From contig NZ_JACSYA010000017.1 in assembly GCF_029870285.1 (NCBI RefSeq), forward strand, positions 1-64,000: 64,000 nucleotides of DNA. Reading direction: 5' to 3'. Source of the DNA: Delftia sp. PS-11. GTDB lineage: Bacteria > Pseudomonadota > Gammaproteobacteria > Burkholderiales > Burkholderiaceae_C. A program made the position numbers and the translations under genes. This document shows positions 9,126-17,786 of this stretch, one piece after another. The notes beneath the pieces are model-generated. The model had not been told where the DNA came from, did not search any database, and was given only the letters and a program-made list of their open reading frames with translations. Numbering within the stretch: position 1 is the first letter of the stretch; the number at the start of each line of letters is the position of its first letter.

Positions 9126-9985
9126 GTGTCTGGCAACGGCTGGGCCAATGGGCGCGCCAATTGGGCCGAAGCGCCCGTGCCACGGTATCGCCCATGCCCG
9201 AAATTCCCGCGCAGCTGTGGCTTTCCACGCTGTCGGCCTATCCCTTTCTCTCGGCACTGACGCTGCAAGAGCAGTCCAAGCTGCGCGTGCTGTCCGCGCT
9301 GTTCCTGCAGCACAAGCGTTTCCACGGAGCCCATGGGCTGCAAGTCACGGATGCCATGGCCCTGGAGATTGCAGCCCAGGCCTGCCTGCCCCTGCTGCAC
9401 TGGGGTGAGCCACAGCGCGCGATGGCCTGGTACGACGACTTCGTCGGCATTGTCGTGCACCCCGGCGATGCCGTGGCGCGGCGCAAAAGCATGGATGAAG
9501 CCGGTGTGATCCACCAGTACGATGAGGTGCTGATGGGCGAGGCCATGGACGGCGGCCCTGTCATGCTGAGCTGGCAAGCCATCGGCGCAGGCCGTGGCAG
9601 CCATGCCAGCCACCACGGCCATGGCGGCCAGCCCGCCAACGTGGTCATCCATGAATTCGCCCACAAGATCGATATGCGCAACGGCGAGGCCGATGGCTGC
9701 CCGCCCCTGCCGCCGGGCTTCATGGGCAGCAGCAGCGCCCGCCAGGCCCGCGAAATCTGGCAGGCTGCATGGAACGCCGCCTACGAGGCTTTCCGGGAGC
9801 AGGTCATCATTGCCGAGCGTTTTGGCGGGCAGTGGCCCTGGCTGGACGAGTATGGCGCCACGGCACCCGCTGAATTCTTCGCAGTGGCCTGCGAGGCATT
9901 TTTCGCGGACCACGCACGCTTTGCACAGGAGTTTCCGACGCTGGAGCCTCTGCTGGCTGCGCTGTTCAGACCGGCGCAGGACTAG
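9122..9985 (+). CDS. mtfA: Zinc-dependent peptidase, MtfA family
   Basis: MtfA-type proteins are gluzincin-like aminopeptidases; in E. coli MtfA also binds the Mlc repressor. The 287-residue product begins MSVWQRLGQWARQLGR. The HExxH zinc motif appears as VIHEFAHKID near residue 180, and the downstream glutamate lies in a PAEFFAVACEAFF segment, as in the family. Coupling to lpxH by the ATGA overlap is common in Comamonadaceae-like genomes. Whether an Mlc-type target exists here is unknown. Its 3' end overlaps the convergent LysR gene by 20 bases. Confidence 0.88.
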   Translation: MSVWQRLGQWARQLGRSARATVSPMPEIPAQLWLSTLSAYPFLSALTLQEQSKLRVLSALFLQHKRFHGAHGLQVTDAMALEIAAQACLPLLHWGEPQRAMAWYDDFVGIVVHPGDAVARRKSMDEAGVIHQYDEVLMGEAMDGGPVMLSWQAIGAGRGSHASHHGHGGQPANVVIHEFAHKIDMRNGEADGCPPLPPGFMGSSSARQAREIWQAAWNAAYEAFREQVIIAERFGGQWPWLDEYGATAPAEFFAVACEAFFADHARFAQEFPTLEPLLAALFRPAQD

Positions 9986-10940
9986 CGCAGACCTGCCTGA
10001 GTGCCTGGGCAAACAGGCGCTGCTCCTCGTACCGGGCGCCAGTCCGGCGCTCGAACAGGGTGATGGGAGGCAGAGTCCAGCCGAAGCGGTGGCGCACGAT
10101 GCCCACACCTGCGATGCGTACAAGCTCCTGCGCGATGTCGGCAGGCACGATGGACACGGCGCGCTCGTTGGCCGCCACCAGCTCGCCAATCACCTTGGCC
10201 GAAAGGGTCTCCACAAAGGGCGGAGGAGGCTCCACGCCGGCGCGCAGGAAAAAATCGGTGATCTGCTCGCGCATGGGCGTGCGGCGCTGGCCCAGCACCC
10301 AGTCAAGCCCGGTCAGCTCGGTCCATTGCAACGGCTTGCGCCCCAGCCTTGCAGCAAGACTGCGGTGTGCAATCAGGCGTGGCTCCTGCTCATAGAGCAC
10401 GCTGTGGCGTATGCCTTCCATGTCGAGCACGGCGGAGGCGCGCCCTATGACACAGTCCAGTTCATGCTTGCGCAGCTTTTCCAGCAGGCGATCGCTGGTG
10501 TCTTCATGGAGCGTGACCGTGATGCGCCGCCCCTGGGGCCGCGTCATGGCAATGGCCTGGGCCAGCATGTGTGCAGGCAGAAAGGGGATGATGCCTACCT
10601 GCAGATGCGCAGCGCGCTGCTGGCCCACGGCCTCGATGTCCTGCGCCCAATGCTCCACATCGGCCAGCATGCACCGGGCACGCGCCAGCACCAGTTGCCC
10701 CAGCTCTGTGGGTTCCATGCCACGCGCCAAGCGCCGGAACAGGGGCGCACCGAACAACAACTCCAGCTCTGCCAGCGCCTGGGTGATGGCGGGCTGGCTG
10801 GTGGCCATGCACTCGGCCACACGGGTCAGCGTGCCCTGCTCGCCGATGGCGCGCAGCAACAGCAGATGCTTCATCTTCAGACGCGTGGCAATGCGGTGCG
10901 CCAGCGTGGCGGCACTGGCGGGCAGCGTGGTTTCAGGCAT
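9966..10940 (-). CDS. LysR-family transcriptional regulator
   Basis: The winged helix-turn-helix is at about residues 16-75 (MKHLLLLRAIGEQGTLTRVAE, SQPAITQALAELE, FGAPLFRRLARGMEPTELG). The periplasmic-binding-like effector domain follows (VGIIPFLPAHML, LDCVIGRASAVLD, ERAVSIVPADIA). I chose the ATG at 10940 (MPETTLP), giving 324 residues; the ATG at 10982 would add a hydrophobic tail unusual for LysR proteins. It is divergent from a TauE-type permease across 114 bases, so control of that gene is the natural inference. The effector is unknown. Confidence 0.9.
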   Translation of the reverse strand: MPETTLPASAATLAHRIATRLKMKHLLLLRAIGEQGTLTRVAECMATSQPAITQALAELELLFGAPLFRRLARGMEPTELGQLVLARARCMLADVEHWAQDIEAVGQQRAAHLQVGIIPFLPAHMLAQAIAMTRPQGRRITVTLHEDTSDRLLEKLRKHELDCVIGRASAVLDMEGIRHSVLYEQEPRLIAHRSLAARLGRKPLQWTELTGLDWVLGQRRTPMREQITDFFLRAGVEPPPPFVETLSAKVIGELVAANERAVSIVPADIAQELVRIAGVGIVRHRFGWTLPPITLFERRTGARYEEQRLFAQALRQVCASPAPV

Positions 10941-11054
10941 GGTGGCAGCCATAAGCAAAACCATATTGAACAATAAAAACAAACGAATTCCTTCTTATGC
11001 CTTCGCCACAGAATTCCGCGCATCCACGGCAGGAATCGGATGGAGAAAACAGAA

Positions 11055-11810
11055 ATGGACAATGTGTATCTGGTCATCGCACTGGGCGCGGCGGTCGCCG
11101 GCTTCGTGCAGGGCCTGTCGGGCTTTGCCTTTGGCATGGTGGCCATGTCGTTCTGGGCCTGGGTGCTGCCCCCCCAGGATGCGGCAGCGCTTTCCGTGTT
11201 CGGCTCCCTGACTGGCCAGGTGATTTCGGCTGTCACCGTACGGCGCGGGTTTGAGCTGGCCAGACTGTGGCCCTTCATTCTTGGCGGGCTGGCAGGGATA
11301 CCGCTGGGCGTGCTGCTGCTGCCCCACCTGGACATGGCCTGGTTCAAGACGCTGCTGGGCGGCATGCTGGTGCTGTGGTGCCCGGTGATGCTGCTGTCGG
11401 GCCAGCTGCCCCGGCTGGGCCGGGGCGGGCGCCTGGCCGATGGATCGGTGGGACTGGCGGGCGGGGTGATGGGTGGGCTGGGAGGCTTCACGGGTACGCT
11501 GCCCACGCTGTGGTGCACGCTGCGCGGCTACCCCAAGGATCTGCAGCGCTCGGTGATACAGAACTTCAATCTGTCCATGCTCGCCGTGACCATGGGCACC
11601 TATCTGGCCACGGGCATGGTCACGCGCAGCATGGCGCCGCTGTTTGCCATCGTGGCCCCCGCCATGCTGATTCCCTCGCTGCTGGGCTCTCGGCTTTATA
11701 TCGGCATCAGCGAGGCCCGCTTTCGGCAGATCGTGCTGGGTCTGCTGTGCCTGTCGGGCGTGGCGCTGCTGGCCTCGTCCGTGCCCGTCTTGCTGCAGCG
11801 CCCGGCATGA
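11055..11810 (+). CDS. TSUP-family (TauE/SafE) membrane permease
   Basis: A 251-residue integral membrane protein with about eight hydrophobic segments in two halves, starting MDNVYLVIALGAAVAG. The paired motif GFVQGLSGFAFGMVAMSFWAWVLPP and GGVMGGLGGFTGTLPTLWCTLRGY is typical of the TauE/SafE family, which exports sulfite, sulfoacetate or other small anions. ATG 11055 is preferred over 11040 because the first helix then starts at the N-terminus. The divergent LysR gene suggests regulated expression. Substrate cannot be told from sequence. It is convergent with the E1 gene 13 bases downstream. Confidence 0.85.
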   Translation: MDNVYLVIALGAAVAGFVQGLSGFAFGMVAMSFWAWVLPPQDAAALSVFGSLTGQVISAVTVRRGFELARLWPFILGGLAGIPLGVLLLPHLDMAWFKTLLGGMLVLWCPVMLLSGQLPRLGRGGRLADGSVGLAGGVMGGLGGFTGTLPTLWCTLRGYPKDLQRSVIQNFNLSMLAVTMGTYLATGMVTRSMAPLFAIVAPAMLIPSLLGSRLYIGISEARFRQIVLGLLCLSGVALLASSVPVLLQRPA

Positions 11811-11822
11811 TGCCCGGCCCTG

Positions 11823-14453
11823 TCAGGTCATATCCAGCAGGCAGTGCGCGGCATGCGCCACGCTGCGTGCATCCACACCGAAATGGGCGCGCAGCGCGGC
11901 ACGCGTGTCGCTGCGGCCAAAGCCGTCCGTCCCCAAGGTGAGATAGCGCCGGCCTGCAGGCAGGAAGGCGCGCACGGTCTCGGGCACGGCGCGCACGTAG
12001 TCGGTGGCGGCAATGACCGGGCCCTGTGTACCGTCCAGCAACTCGGCAATCCATGGCTTGCCAGGCACTTGGCCGGCCAGCATGCGCTGCTCGGCAGCCA
12101 CGCCCTCGCGCGCCAGCTCGCTCCAGCTGGTGACACTGAGCACGGTGACCGCAATGCCTTCAGCGGCCAGCTGGTGCGCGGCCTTCACAACCTCGGTGAG
12201 GATAGCGCCCGAGCCCAGCAAGGTGGCATGGGCGCGCGCGGCTGCCGCATTGCCAAACCGGCCGAACACATAGGCTCCGCGCAGCACGCCTTCGGCCGCT
12301 GCCTCGGGCAGGTCGGGCTGGACATAGTTCTCGTTCATCAGCGTGATGTAGTAGAAGACGTCGCGCTGCTCAGTCAGCATCTCGCGCATGCCGGCGTCGA
12401 GAATGACGGCCAGCTCACCCGCATGGGCCGGGTCGTAGGCCTTGCAGTTGGGGATGGTGGCGGCCACGAGATGGCTGGAGCCGTCCTGGTGCTGCAGGCC
12501 CTCGCCGCCGAGCGTGGTGCGGCCCGAGGTGGCGCCCAGCAGAAAACCGCGCGCCCGCTGGTCGGCGGCGGCCCAGATGGCGTCGCCCACGCGCTGGAAG
12601 CCGAACATGGAGTAGTAGATGTAGAAAGGCAGCATGGCCAGTCCGTGCACGCTGTAGCTGGTGGCTGCTGCCGTCCAGCTGGCGATGGCGCCGGCCTCGC
12701 TGATGCCTTCTTCGAGGATCTGGCCATCCAGCGCCTCGCGGTAGGACAGCACGGAGCCGATGTCCTCGGGGGCATAGCGCTGGCCCAGGCTGCTGTAGAT
12801 GCCCACCTGCTTGAACAGGTTGGCCATGCCGAAAGTGCGTGCCTCGTCGGCCACGATGGGGACAATGCGCGGACCCAGTTGCGCGTCCTTGAGCAGGGAA
12901 CCCAGCATGCGCACGAAGGCCATGGTGGTGCTCATCTCCTTGCCGCCGGGCGCCAGCGCGAACTGGGCGTATTGCGCCAGGGCAGGAACCGGCACGGTGT
13001 CACACACCGTCTCACGGCTCGGCAGCGCACCGCCCAGGGCCGCGCGGCGCGTGCGCAGGTACTGCATCTCGGGACTGTCGTCAGCGGGCTTGTAGAAGGC
13101 CAGGCCCTGGGCCTGTTCGTCGCTGAGCGGCAGGTTGAAGCGGTTGCGAAATTCGATCAGATCGGTTTCGTCGAGCTTCTTCTGGCTGTGGGTGGTCATC
13201 TTGCCCTGCCCGGCCGCCCCCATGCCATAGCCCTTTTTGGTATGGGCCAGGATCACCGTGGGCTGGCCCCGGTGGGCGGCGGCGGTCGCATAGGCGGCAT
13301 GGATTTTCACAAGATCATGGCCTCCGCGCTTGAGGCGGTCGATCTGCTCATCCGTCAGGCCCTGGGCCAGGGCCGCAAGTTCGGGGTTCTGCCCGAAGAA
13401 GTGCTCGCGGTTGTAGCGCCCGTCCTTGGCGGCGAAGGTCTGCATCTGGCCATCCACGGTGCCGCCCAGCGTGCGTGCCAGGGTGCCTGTAAGGTCGCGG
13501 GCGAACAGGCCGTCCCAGTCGCTGCCCCACAGCAGCTTGACCACATTCCAGCCGGCGCCGGCAAACAGGCGCTCCAGCTCATCGACGATGCGGCCATTGC
13601 CGCGCACGGGGCCATCCAGGCGCTGCAGGTTGCAGTTGACGACCCAGATCAGGTTGTCCAGACCTTCGCGCGCGGCCAGCGTGAGCGCGCTCATGCTTTC
13701 GGGCTCGTCCATTTCGCCGTCGCCGAACACGCCCCAGACCTTTCGGCCCTGGCAGTCCAGCAGGTTGCGATGCGTGAGATAGCGCATGAATCGCGCGTGG
13801 TAGATGCTGCTGATCGGACCGATGCCCATGGAGCCTGTCGGAAACTGCCAGAAGCCGGGCATCAGCCAGGGATGCGGATAGCTGGAAAGCCCCTGGGCGC
13901 CGGCCGCAGGCGCGCTGATTTCCTGGCGGTAGTGCCGCAGGTCCTGCTCGTCCAGGCGGCCTTCGAGGAAGGCGCGCGCATAGACGCCAGGGGCGCTGTG
14001 CGGCTGGAAAAATACCAGATCGCCACGGTGCTGGCCCGGCGACAGTCCCTCGCGCGCATGGAAGAAATGGTTGAAACCCGTTTCGAACAGGTCGGCGGCA
14101 CTGGCATAGCTGGCGATATGCCCGCCCAGCTCGCCATAGGCCTGGTTGGCACGCACCACCATGGCCAGGGCGTTCCAGCGCATGAGGGACGCCAGCCGCT
14201 CCTCCAGAGCCAGATCGCCAGGAAACAGCGGCTGCTCCTCGGCAGCCACGCTGTTGAGATAGGGCGTGTTGAGGTCAGGCTGCCAGCCCAGCCGCCGGGC
14301 GCGGGCCAGACGGGCCAGCTCCTGCAGCACAAAACGCGCACGTTGCGGGCCTTCGGTGGCGACCAGAGCCAGGAAGGCCTCGCGCCATTCGGCGGTTTCC
14401 AGGGGGTCGGTGTCGATATCGGCCAGCGCGGCCAGTGGCGTGGGTGCGTTCAT
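11823..14453 (-). CDS. Homodimeric 2-oxoacid dehydrogenase E1 component (AceE-type), orphan
   Basis: A thiamine-diphosphate E1 of the homodimeric AceE class, 876 residues. Conserved blocks include GHIASYASAADLFETGFNHFF, WGVFGDGEMDEPE, then WVVNCNLQRLDGPVRGN (ThDP-binding region), MTTHSQKKLDE, GRTTLGGEGLQHQDGSS and the C-terminal transketolase-like domain. No E2 or E3 gene is adjacent, unlike the housekeeping pyruvate dehydrogenase operon. The divergent Lrp-family gene recalls the mdeB/mdeR arrangement described in Pseudomonas putida, where the E1-like protein handles 2-oxobutyrate from methionine. No methionine gamma-lyase gene is in the window, so that role is inference; a second pyruvate dehydrogenase E1 is the alternative. 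Confidence 0.88.
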   Translation of the reverse strand: MNAPTPLAALADIDTDPLETAEWREAFLALVATEGPQRARFVLQELARLARARRLGWQPDLNTPYLNSVAAEEQPLFPGDLALEERLASLMRWNALAMVVRANQAYGELGGHIASYASAADLFETGFNHFFHAREGLSPGQHRGDLVFFQPHSAPGVYARAFLEGRLDEQDLRHYRQEISAPAAGAQGLSSYPHPWLMPGFWQFPTGSMGIGPISSIYHARFMRYLTHRNLLDCQGRKVWGVFGDGEMDEPESMSALTLAAREGLDNLIWVVNCNLQRLDGPVRGNGRIVDELERLFAGAGWNVVKLLWGSDWDGLFARDLTGTLARTLGGTVDGQMQTFAAKDGRYNREHFFGQNPELAALAQGLTDEQIDRLKRGGHDLVKIHAAYATAAAHRGQPTVILAHTKKGYGMGAAGQGKMTTHSQKKLDETDLIEFRNRFNLPLSDEQAQGLAFYKPADDSPEMQYLRTRRAALGGALPSRETVCDTVPVPALAQYAQFALAPGGKEMSTTMAFVRMLGSLLKDAQLGPRIVPIVADEARTFGMANLFKQVGIYSSLGQRYAPEDIGSVLSYREALDGQILEEGISEAGAIASWTAAATSYSVHGLAMLPFYIYYSMFGFQRVGDAIWAAADQRARGFLLGATSGRTTLGGEGLQHQDGSSHLVAATIPNCKAYDPAHAGELAVILDAGMREMLTEQRDVFYYITLMNENYVQPDLPEAAAEGVLRGAYVFGRFGNAAAARAHATLLGSGAILTEVVKAAHQLAAEGIAVTVLSVTSWSELAREGVAAEQRMLAGQVPGKPWIAELLDGTQGPVIAATDYVRAVPETVRAFLPAGRRYLTLGTDGFGRSDTRAALRAHFGVDARSVAHAAHCLLDMT

Positions 14454-14520
14454 AGGCGTCACTTTAGGACGGCAGGCGCGGCATGGGCAGCCGTTCACGC
14501 CTCAGGCAAACCCCATTTCT

Positions 14521-14535
14521 CAGCATTTTGTGCTG
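14521..14535. promoter_or_regulatory. Lrp-type operator candidate
   Basis: CAGCATTTTGTGCTG is a dyad (CAGCA/TGCTG around 5 bases). It matches the E. coli Lrp consensus YAGHAWATTWTDCTR at 13 of 15 positions. It lies 22 bases before the lrp-family ATG and 67 bases before the divergent E1 ATG. A TAGAAT -10-like box sits at 14545-14550, so the site would cover the -35 of the regulator. Confidence 0.6.
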
Positions 14536-14557
14536 CAAAAAATCTAGAATCCGGCAG

Positions 14558-15028
14558 ATGAAACTGGACACCATCGACATGCGCATTCTGGCGGAGCTAC
14601 AGGCCGACGGCTCGCTGTCGAATGTGGAGCTGGCGCGGCGCGTGCACCTGTCACCCTCGCCCTGCCTGGCCCGTGTCAAGGCGCTGGAGTCATCGGGTGT
14701 GATCGCGCGCTATGTGGCGCTGGCCAATGCGGCAGCGCTGGGCCTGGGGCTCAATGTGTTCATCAGCATCAGCCTCAAATCGCAGGCCAAGCAGGCGCTG
14801 GCCGATTTCGAGCGCCGCATCGCCGAGCATGACGAAGTCATGGAGTGCTATCTGATGAGTGGGGACGCGGATTATCTGATCCGCGTGGCGCTGCCCGACA
14901 TTGGCGCGCTGGAGCGCTTTATCGTGGAGCAGCTGACGCCGATTGAAGGCATCGAAAAGATACGGTCAAGCTTCGCACTCAAGCAGGTGCGCTACAAGAC
15001 CGCCCTGCCCCTGCCGGCCACGGGCTGA
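14558..15028 (+). CDS. Lrp/AsnC-family transcriptional regulator
   Basis: A 156-residue feast/famine regulator. Residues 1-60 form the AsnC-type helix-turn-helix ([42 protein letters not shown]). Residues 65-150 form the RAM effector-binding domain ([22 protein letters not shown]). The start at 14558 (MKLDTIDM) is the only one that fits the domain. It is divergent from the orphan E1 gene and an Lrp-like operator sits between them, suggesting autoregulation and control of the dehydrogenase by an amino acid. MdeR-like function is possible but unproven. Confidence 0.93.
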   Translation: MKLDTIDMRILAELQADGSLSNVELARRVHLSPSPCLARVKALESSGVIARYVALANAAALGLGLNVFISISLKSQAKQALADFERRIAEHDEVMECYLMSGDADYLIRVALPDIGALERFIVEQLTPIEGIEKIRSSFALKQVRYKTALPLPATG

Positions 15029-15030
15029 AC

Positions 15031-15939
15031 TCAGCCGGCTGGCTTGGCGATGCCGGCGGTTGCGATGCGGCGGCGCAACTCGCCCAGCACGGCCTTGAGG
15101 CGGCGCTCGTGGTCCACCCCCATGCGCACCAGTATTTTCTGGCCGCTGGACAGCGCCTGCAGTTCGGGATCGGCATATTCGTAGCGCACCCAGGGACGCA
15201 GGGACGGCACCTCGCCCTCCACCTTGGTCAGCCGGACCTGGACCGGCCCCGTGGGCTCGGGCGCGGCACGAAGGTGGTCGATCACGGCAATCAGCCGGTC
15301 GTTGAAATACCGGCCGGGATAGCCCAGTTCTTCATAAGCGGCCTGAAAGAGCGGATACAGCCGGGCGTAGAGCCTGGCGGCCTCATCCACAGGGATGGAC
15401 TCGGCAAATTCCACAAAGGCCCGGTAGCGTTGCGCATTGGCAGGCGCGATGGTCTGCGCGTCTGCATGCCCTTCGACCAGAAAGCGCTGGGGCGTGGGCT
15501 GCACCGGCCACAGACGGGCCGGCGCCTGGGCGCGCGCCAAGTTGTCCACCGTGGCCACGGCGCGGTGCACGAAACCGTCGGTCAGCAGGAAGCGGGTCAC
15601 CTTGTCGCGTCCGAGCAGGCCGTCGAGCGCCTTGGCCACATGGGCATCCGAGTCCTGCAGGGCTGGCAGCGATGCGGCTGGGGGCTCCAGCGCATCCACC
15701 GGATGCTGCGGCCCCGCCACCTCCTGAGTGGCGGAAGGCTGGGGCATGGGCTCTGCCGGCACTGGCCCGGATTCGGAGGTTGCAGGCGGTTCCTGGGGCG
15801 CCTGGGCAGAGGGATCGGGGCGCTGCCAGTACCACCAGGCGGCTGCGGCCAACGCGGCGATCACCACCACAGCGGCGACGGGCCTGGCCTGGGACGGCTG
15901 GGCACGCGGGCGGAAGTCGGCTGCATCACGTTCGGGCAT
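15031..15939 (-). CDS. DUF3014 membrane-anchored protein
   Basis: A 302-residue protein with one N-terminal transmembrane segment (about residues 20-40, VAAVVVIAALAAAAWWYW), a Pro/Ala/Glu-rich linker (40-90), and a DUF3014 domain (about 100-290: RFLLTDGFVHRAVATVDNLA, LWPVQPTPQRFLVEG, YPGRYFNDRLIAVIDHL). Function is unknown; the layout predicts most of the protein lies in the periplasm. The start at 15939 (MPERDAAD) puts a short basic segment before the helix. The stop codon is only 2 bases from the convergent lrp-family stop. Confidence 0.83.
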   Translation of the reverse strand: MPERDAADFRPRAQPSQARPVAAVVVIAALAAAAWWYWQRPDPSAQAPQEPPATSESGPVPAEPMPQPSATQEVAGPQHPVDALEPPAASLPALQDSDAHVAKALDGLLGRDKVTRFLLTDGFVHRAVATVDNLARAQAPARLWPVQPTPQRFLVEGHADAQTIAPANAQRYRAFVEFAESIPVDEAARLYARLYPLFQAAYEELGYPGRYFNDRLIAVIDHLRAAPEPTGPVQVRLTKVEGEVPSLRPWVRYEYADPELQALSSGQKILVRMGVDHERRLKAVLGELRRRIATAGIAKPAG

Positions 15940-16018
15940 GGGGATTCCTTTCCTATGCCGGGTAGAGTACTGAACAGCCCCGGCGTTCCCAGGCGGGGCG
16001 CCGGGCCCCGCATCAGCG

Positions 16019-16687
16019 TCAGGACATCTCGGACAACTGCTGCAGCCACTGCATGGAGGCCTGCAGCTCGTCAGGGCGGATTTCGTGCATGCCCGGGTAT
16101 TCATGGTAGCTCAGCTGCAGCGGCAGGCGCTGCACATGGCTGCGGATGGCATGGGCGCTGGTCAGCGCAATGACGTTGTCATGGCTGCCATGGCTGACCC
16201 ACAGAGACTTTCCCGTAAAGGCATCGTCGGGCGCCTGCTGCGGCAGCGCTTCGGGCAGCAGCCGGCTGTGCCAGCACATGGCGGCGCGCAGCAGCGCGGG
16301 CTGTGTCAGCAGCAGGCTCAAGGCCATGATGCCGCCCTGACTGAAGCCGGCAGCCACGGTACGGTCCGCTCCAATACCCAGCTGTGCGCAGGCTGATTGC
16401 ACGGTCTGGGCCGCCAGGGCGCGGCTGCGCTGCTCCTGGGCGGCGTGGATATGGCGGGTGCCATCCGGGTCCACGGTGAACTGGAACCAGGCATGGGCAT
16501 TGGGGCCCATGGCAAAAGGCGCGCGCAGGCTCAATACATGGAACTGCGGCGGCACAAAGGGCACGAGCCCGAACAAATCCTGTTCATTGCTGCCCACGCC
16601 GTGCATGAGCACCAGCAGCCAGGGCTGCTGCCCCGGCGCAGGTTGTGCGGCACGCTCCAGAGCCAGCAGAGGCAGGTCGGTCATCAT
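16019..16687 (-). CDS. Alpha/beta-hydrolase esterase (phospholipase/carboxylesterase family)
   Basis: A 222-residue cytoplasmic serine hydrolase similar in layout to E. coli YpfH. The oxyanion region is VLMHGVGSNEQDLFGLVP. The nucleophile elbow is GFSQGG (about residue 120). The acid lies in SHGSHDNVI and the histidine in YPGMHEIRPDEL, giving an intact Ser-Asp-His triad. Two adjacent ATGs (16687 and 16684) are equally possible starts. It follows the LigB-type dioxygenase gene with a 94-base gap that contains a strong hairpin without a U tract. Natural substrate is unknown. Confidence 0.85.
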   Translation of the reverse strand: MMTDLPLLALERAAQPAPGQQPWLLVLMHGVGSNEQDLFGLVPFVPPQFHVLSLRAPFAMGPNAHAWFQFTVDPDGTRHIHAAQEQRSRALAAQTVQSACAQLGIGADRTVAAGFSQGGIMALSLLLTQPALLRAAMCWHSRLLPEALPQQAPDDAFTGKSLWVSHGSHDNVIALTSAHAIRSHVQRLPLQLSYHEYPGMHEIRPDELQASMQWLQQLSEMS

Positions 16688-16781
16688 CGGACTCCTTGTG
16701 GTCAGTGAATCGCCGGGACCGGGATGGTCCCGGGCGACGCGCCATTGTGGCGCCGTGCAATGCCCATGGCGCCGAGGCTGG

Positions 16782-17714
16782 CTATGCGGGCTGCGCGTCC
16801 TCAAAGGCCACAGCGTCCATGGCCAGCATGTCGTACATGACTTCGCGGCTCAGGTAGCGCGGGCGGGCTGCCGCACCGGCTGCGCCCAGCGCGAAATACA
16901 GCGGCATGAAGTGTTCGTCGGTCGGATGGGCGCGCTGCGCGCCGGGCGCACGCGACCGGTAGGCCAGCAGCGCAGGCAGATCGTGGCGGCGCATGCGCGC
17001 CTCGATCCAGCGACTGAAGTCCTGCACATAGGGCAGCGAGGCGCTGGAGCTGCCCACGGCGCCATCGGCCAGCGCCGTGTCCTCGCCCAGTTCGCCCAGC
17101 ATGGCATGCACGGCCTGGGCCACGCCCATCGTGGCCTCTCCCGTGCCGCCACGGAACTCGCGCAGATTGTGCGTCATGCTGCCCGAGCCGACGAGCAGAA
17201 CACCTTCATCGCGCAGCCCCGCCAGGGCGGCGCCCAGCGCATGGGTTTCGGCCGGTCCCGCCGAAGCGGGCAGCGACAGCTGGATCACGGGCACATCGGC
17301 GCCGGGCAGCAGGTGCATCAGTGGCACCCAGGCGCCATGGTCGAAGGGCCGCTGCGCATTGGCTGTAGCAGCGATGCCGGCGGCCTGCAGCCGCTGCATG
17401 ACTTCGAGCGCCAACTGCGGCGCACCGGGTGCGGGATACTGCAGCGCGTAGAGCGCAGGAGGAAAGCCTCCGAAATCGTGCCACGTGGACGGAGCAGTCC
17501 CCGTCATGACCTCCACGCCGTGCGACATCCAGTGCGGCGACAGCACCACCACGGCCCGCAGCGTGCCGTGGGACTGGCGCAGCGCGCTGCCCCAACGGGC
17601 CAGCGCAGGGCCTGTTTCACCAGGCTCCAGCGCAAACATCGGCGAGCCATGGGAGACATAGAGCACAGGCAGCCGGGAACCGGCGGCGGGAGAAAAGGCG
17701 CGGGAATCTTGCAT
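16782..17714 (-). CDS. LigB-type extradiol ring-cleavage dioxygenase (YgiD/DODA family)
   Basis: A 310-residue member of the class III extradiol dioxygenase superfamily, most like 4,5-DOPA dioxygenase/YgiD proteins. Visible landmarks are LYVSHGSPMFALEPG (first metal-ligand histidine), VVVLSPHWMSHG, FDHGAWVPLMHLLPGADVPVIQLSLP, LLVGSGSMTHNL and AHPTDEHFMPLYFALGAAG near the C-terminus. The start at 17714 (MQDSRAFS) removes an unlikely N-terminal extension. The family uses a single Fe or Zn to open catechol-like rings, but the physiological substrate in bacteria is mostly unknown. It lies in a minus-strand run with arfB upstream and an esterase downstream. Confidence 0.87.
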   Translation of the reverse strand: MQDSRAFSPAAGSRLPVLYVSHGSPMFALEPGETGPALARWGSALRQSHGTLRAVVVLSPHWMSHGVEVMTGTAPSTWHDFGGFPPALYALQYPAPGAPQLALEVMQRLQAAGIAATANAQRPFDHGAWVPLMHLLPGADVPVIQLSLPASAGPAETHALGAALAGLRDEGVLLVGSGSMTHNLREFRGGTGEATMGVAQAVHAMLGELGEDTALADGAVGSSSASLPYVQDFSRWIEARMRRHDLPALLAYRSRAPGAQRAHPTDEHFMPLYFALGAAGAAARPRYLSREVMYDMLAMDAVAFEDAQPA

Positions 17715-17786
17715 GCCGTTAATGTAGGCATGCCTGTGCGCCGCGCCAAGCCACGCATGGCGGCACACATTGTTGCGCTGGCCGGT

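Noticed and set aside
11844..14561. 905-codon open frame antisense to the E1 gene
   Set aside because: High-GC antisense shadow; composition (Gly/His/Ala/Gln) and lack of any motif contrast with the complete AceE-type enzyme on the other strand.
16711..16736. Strong hairpin between the LigB-type dioxygenase and the esterase as a terminator
   Set aside because: The stem (CCGGGACC/GGTCCCGG) is good but no U run follows on either strand; left as a note in the esterase entry.
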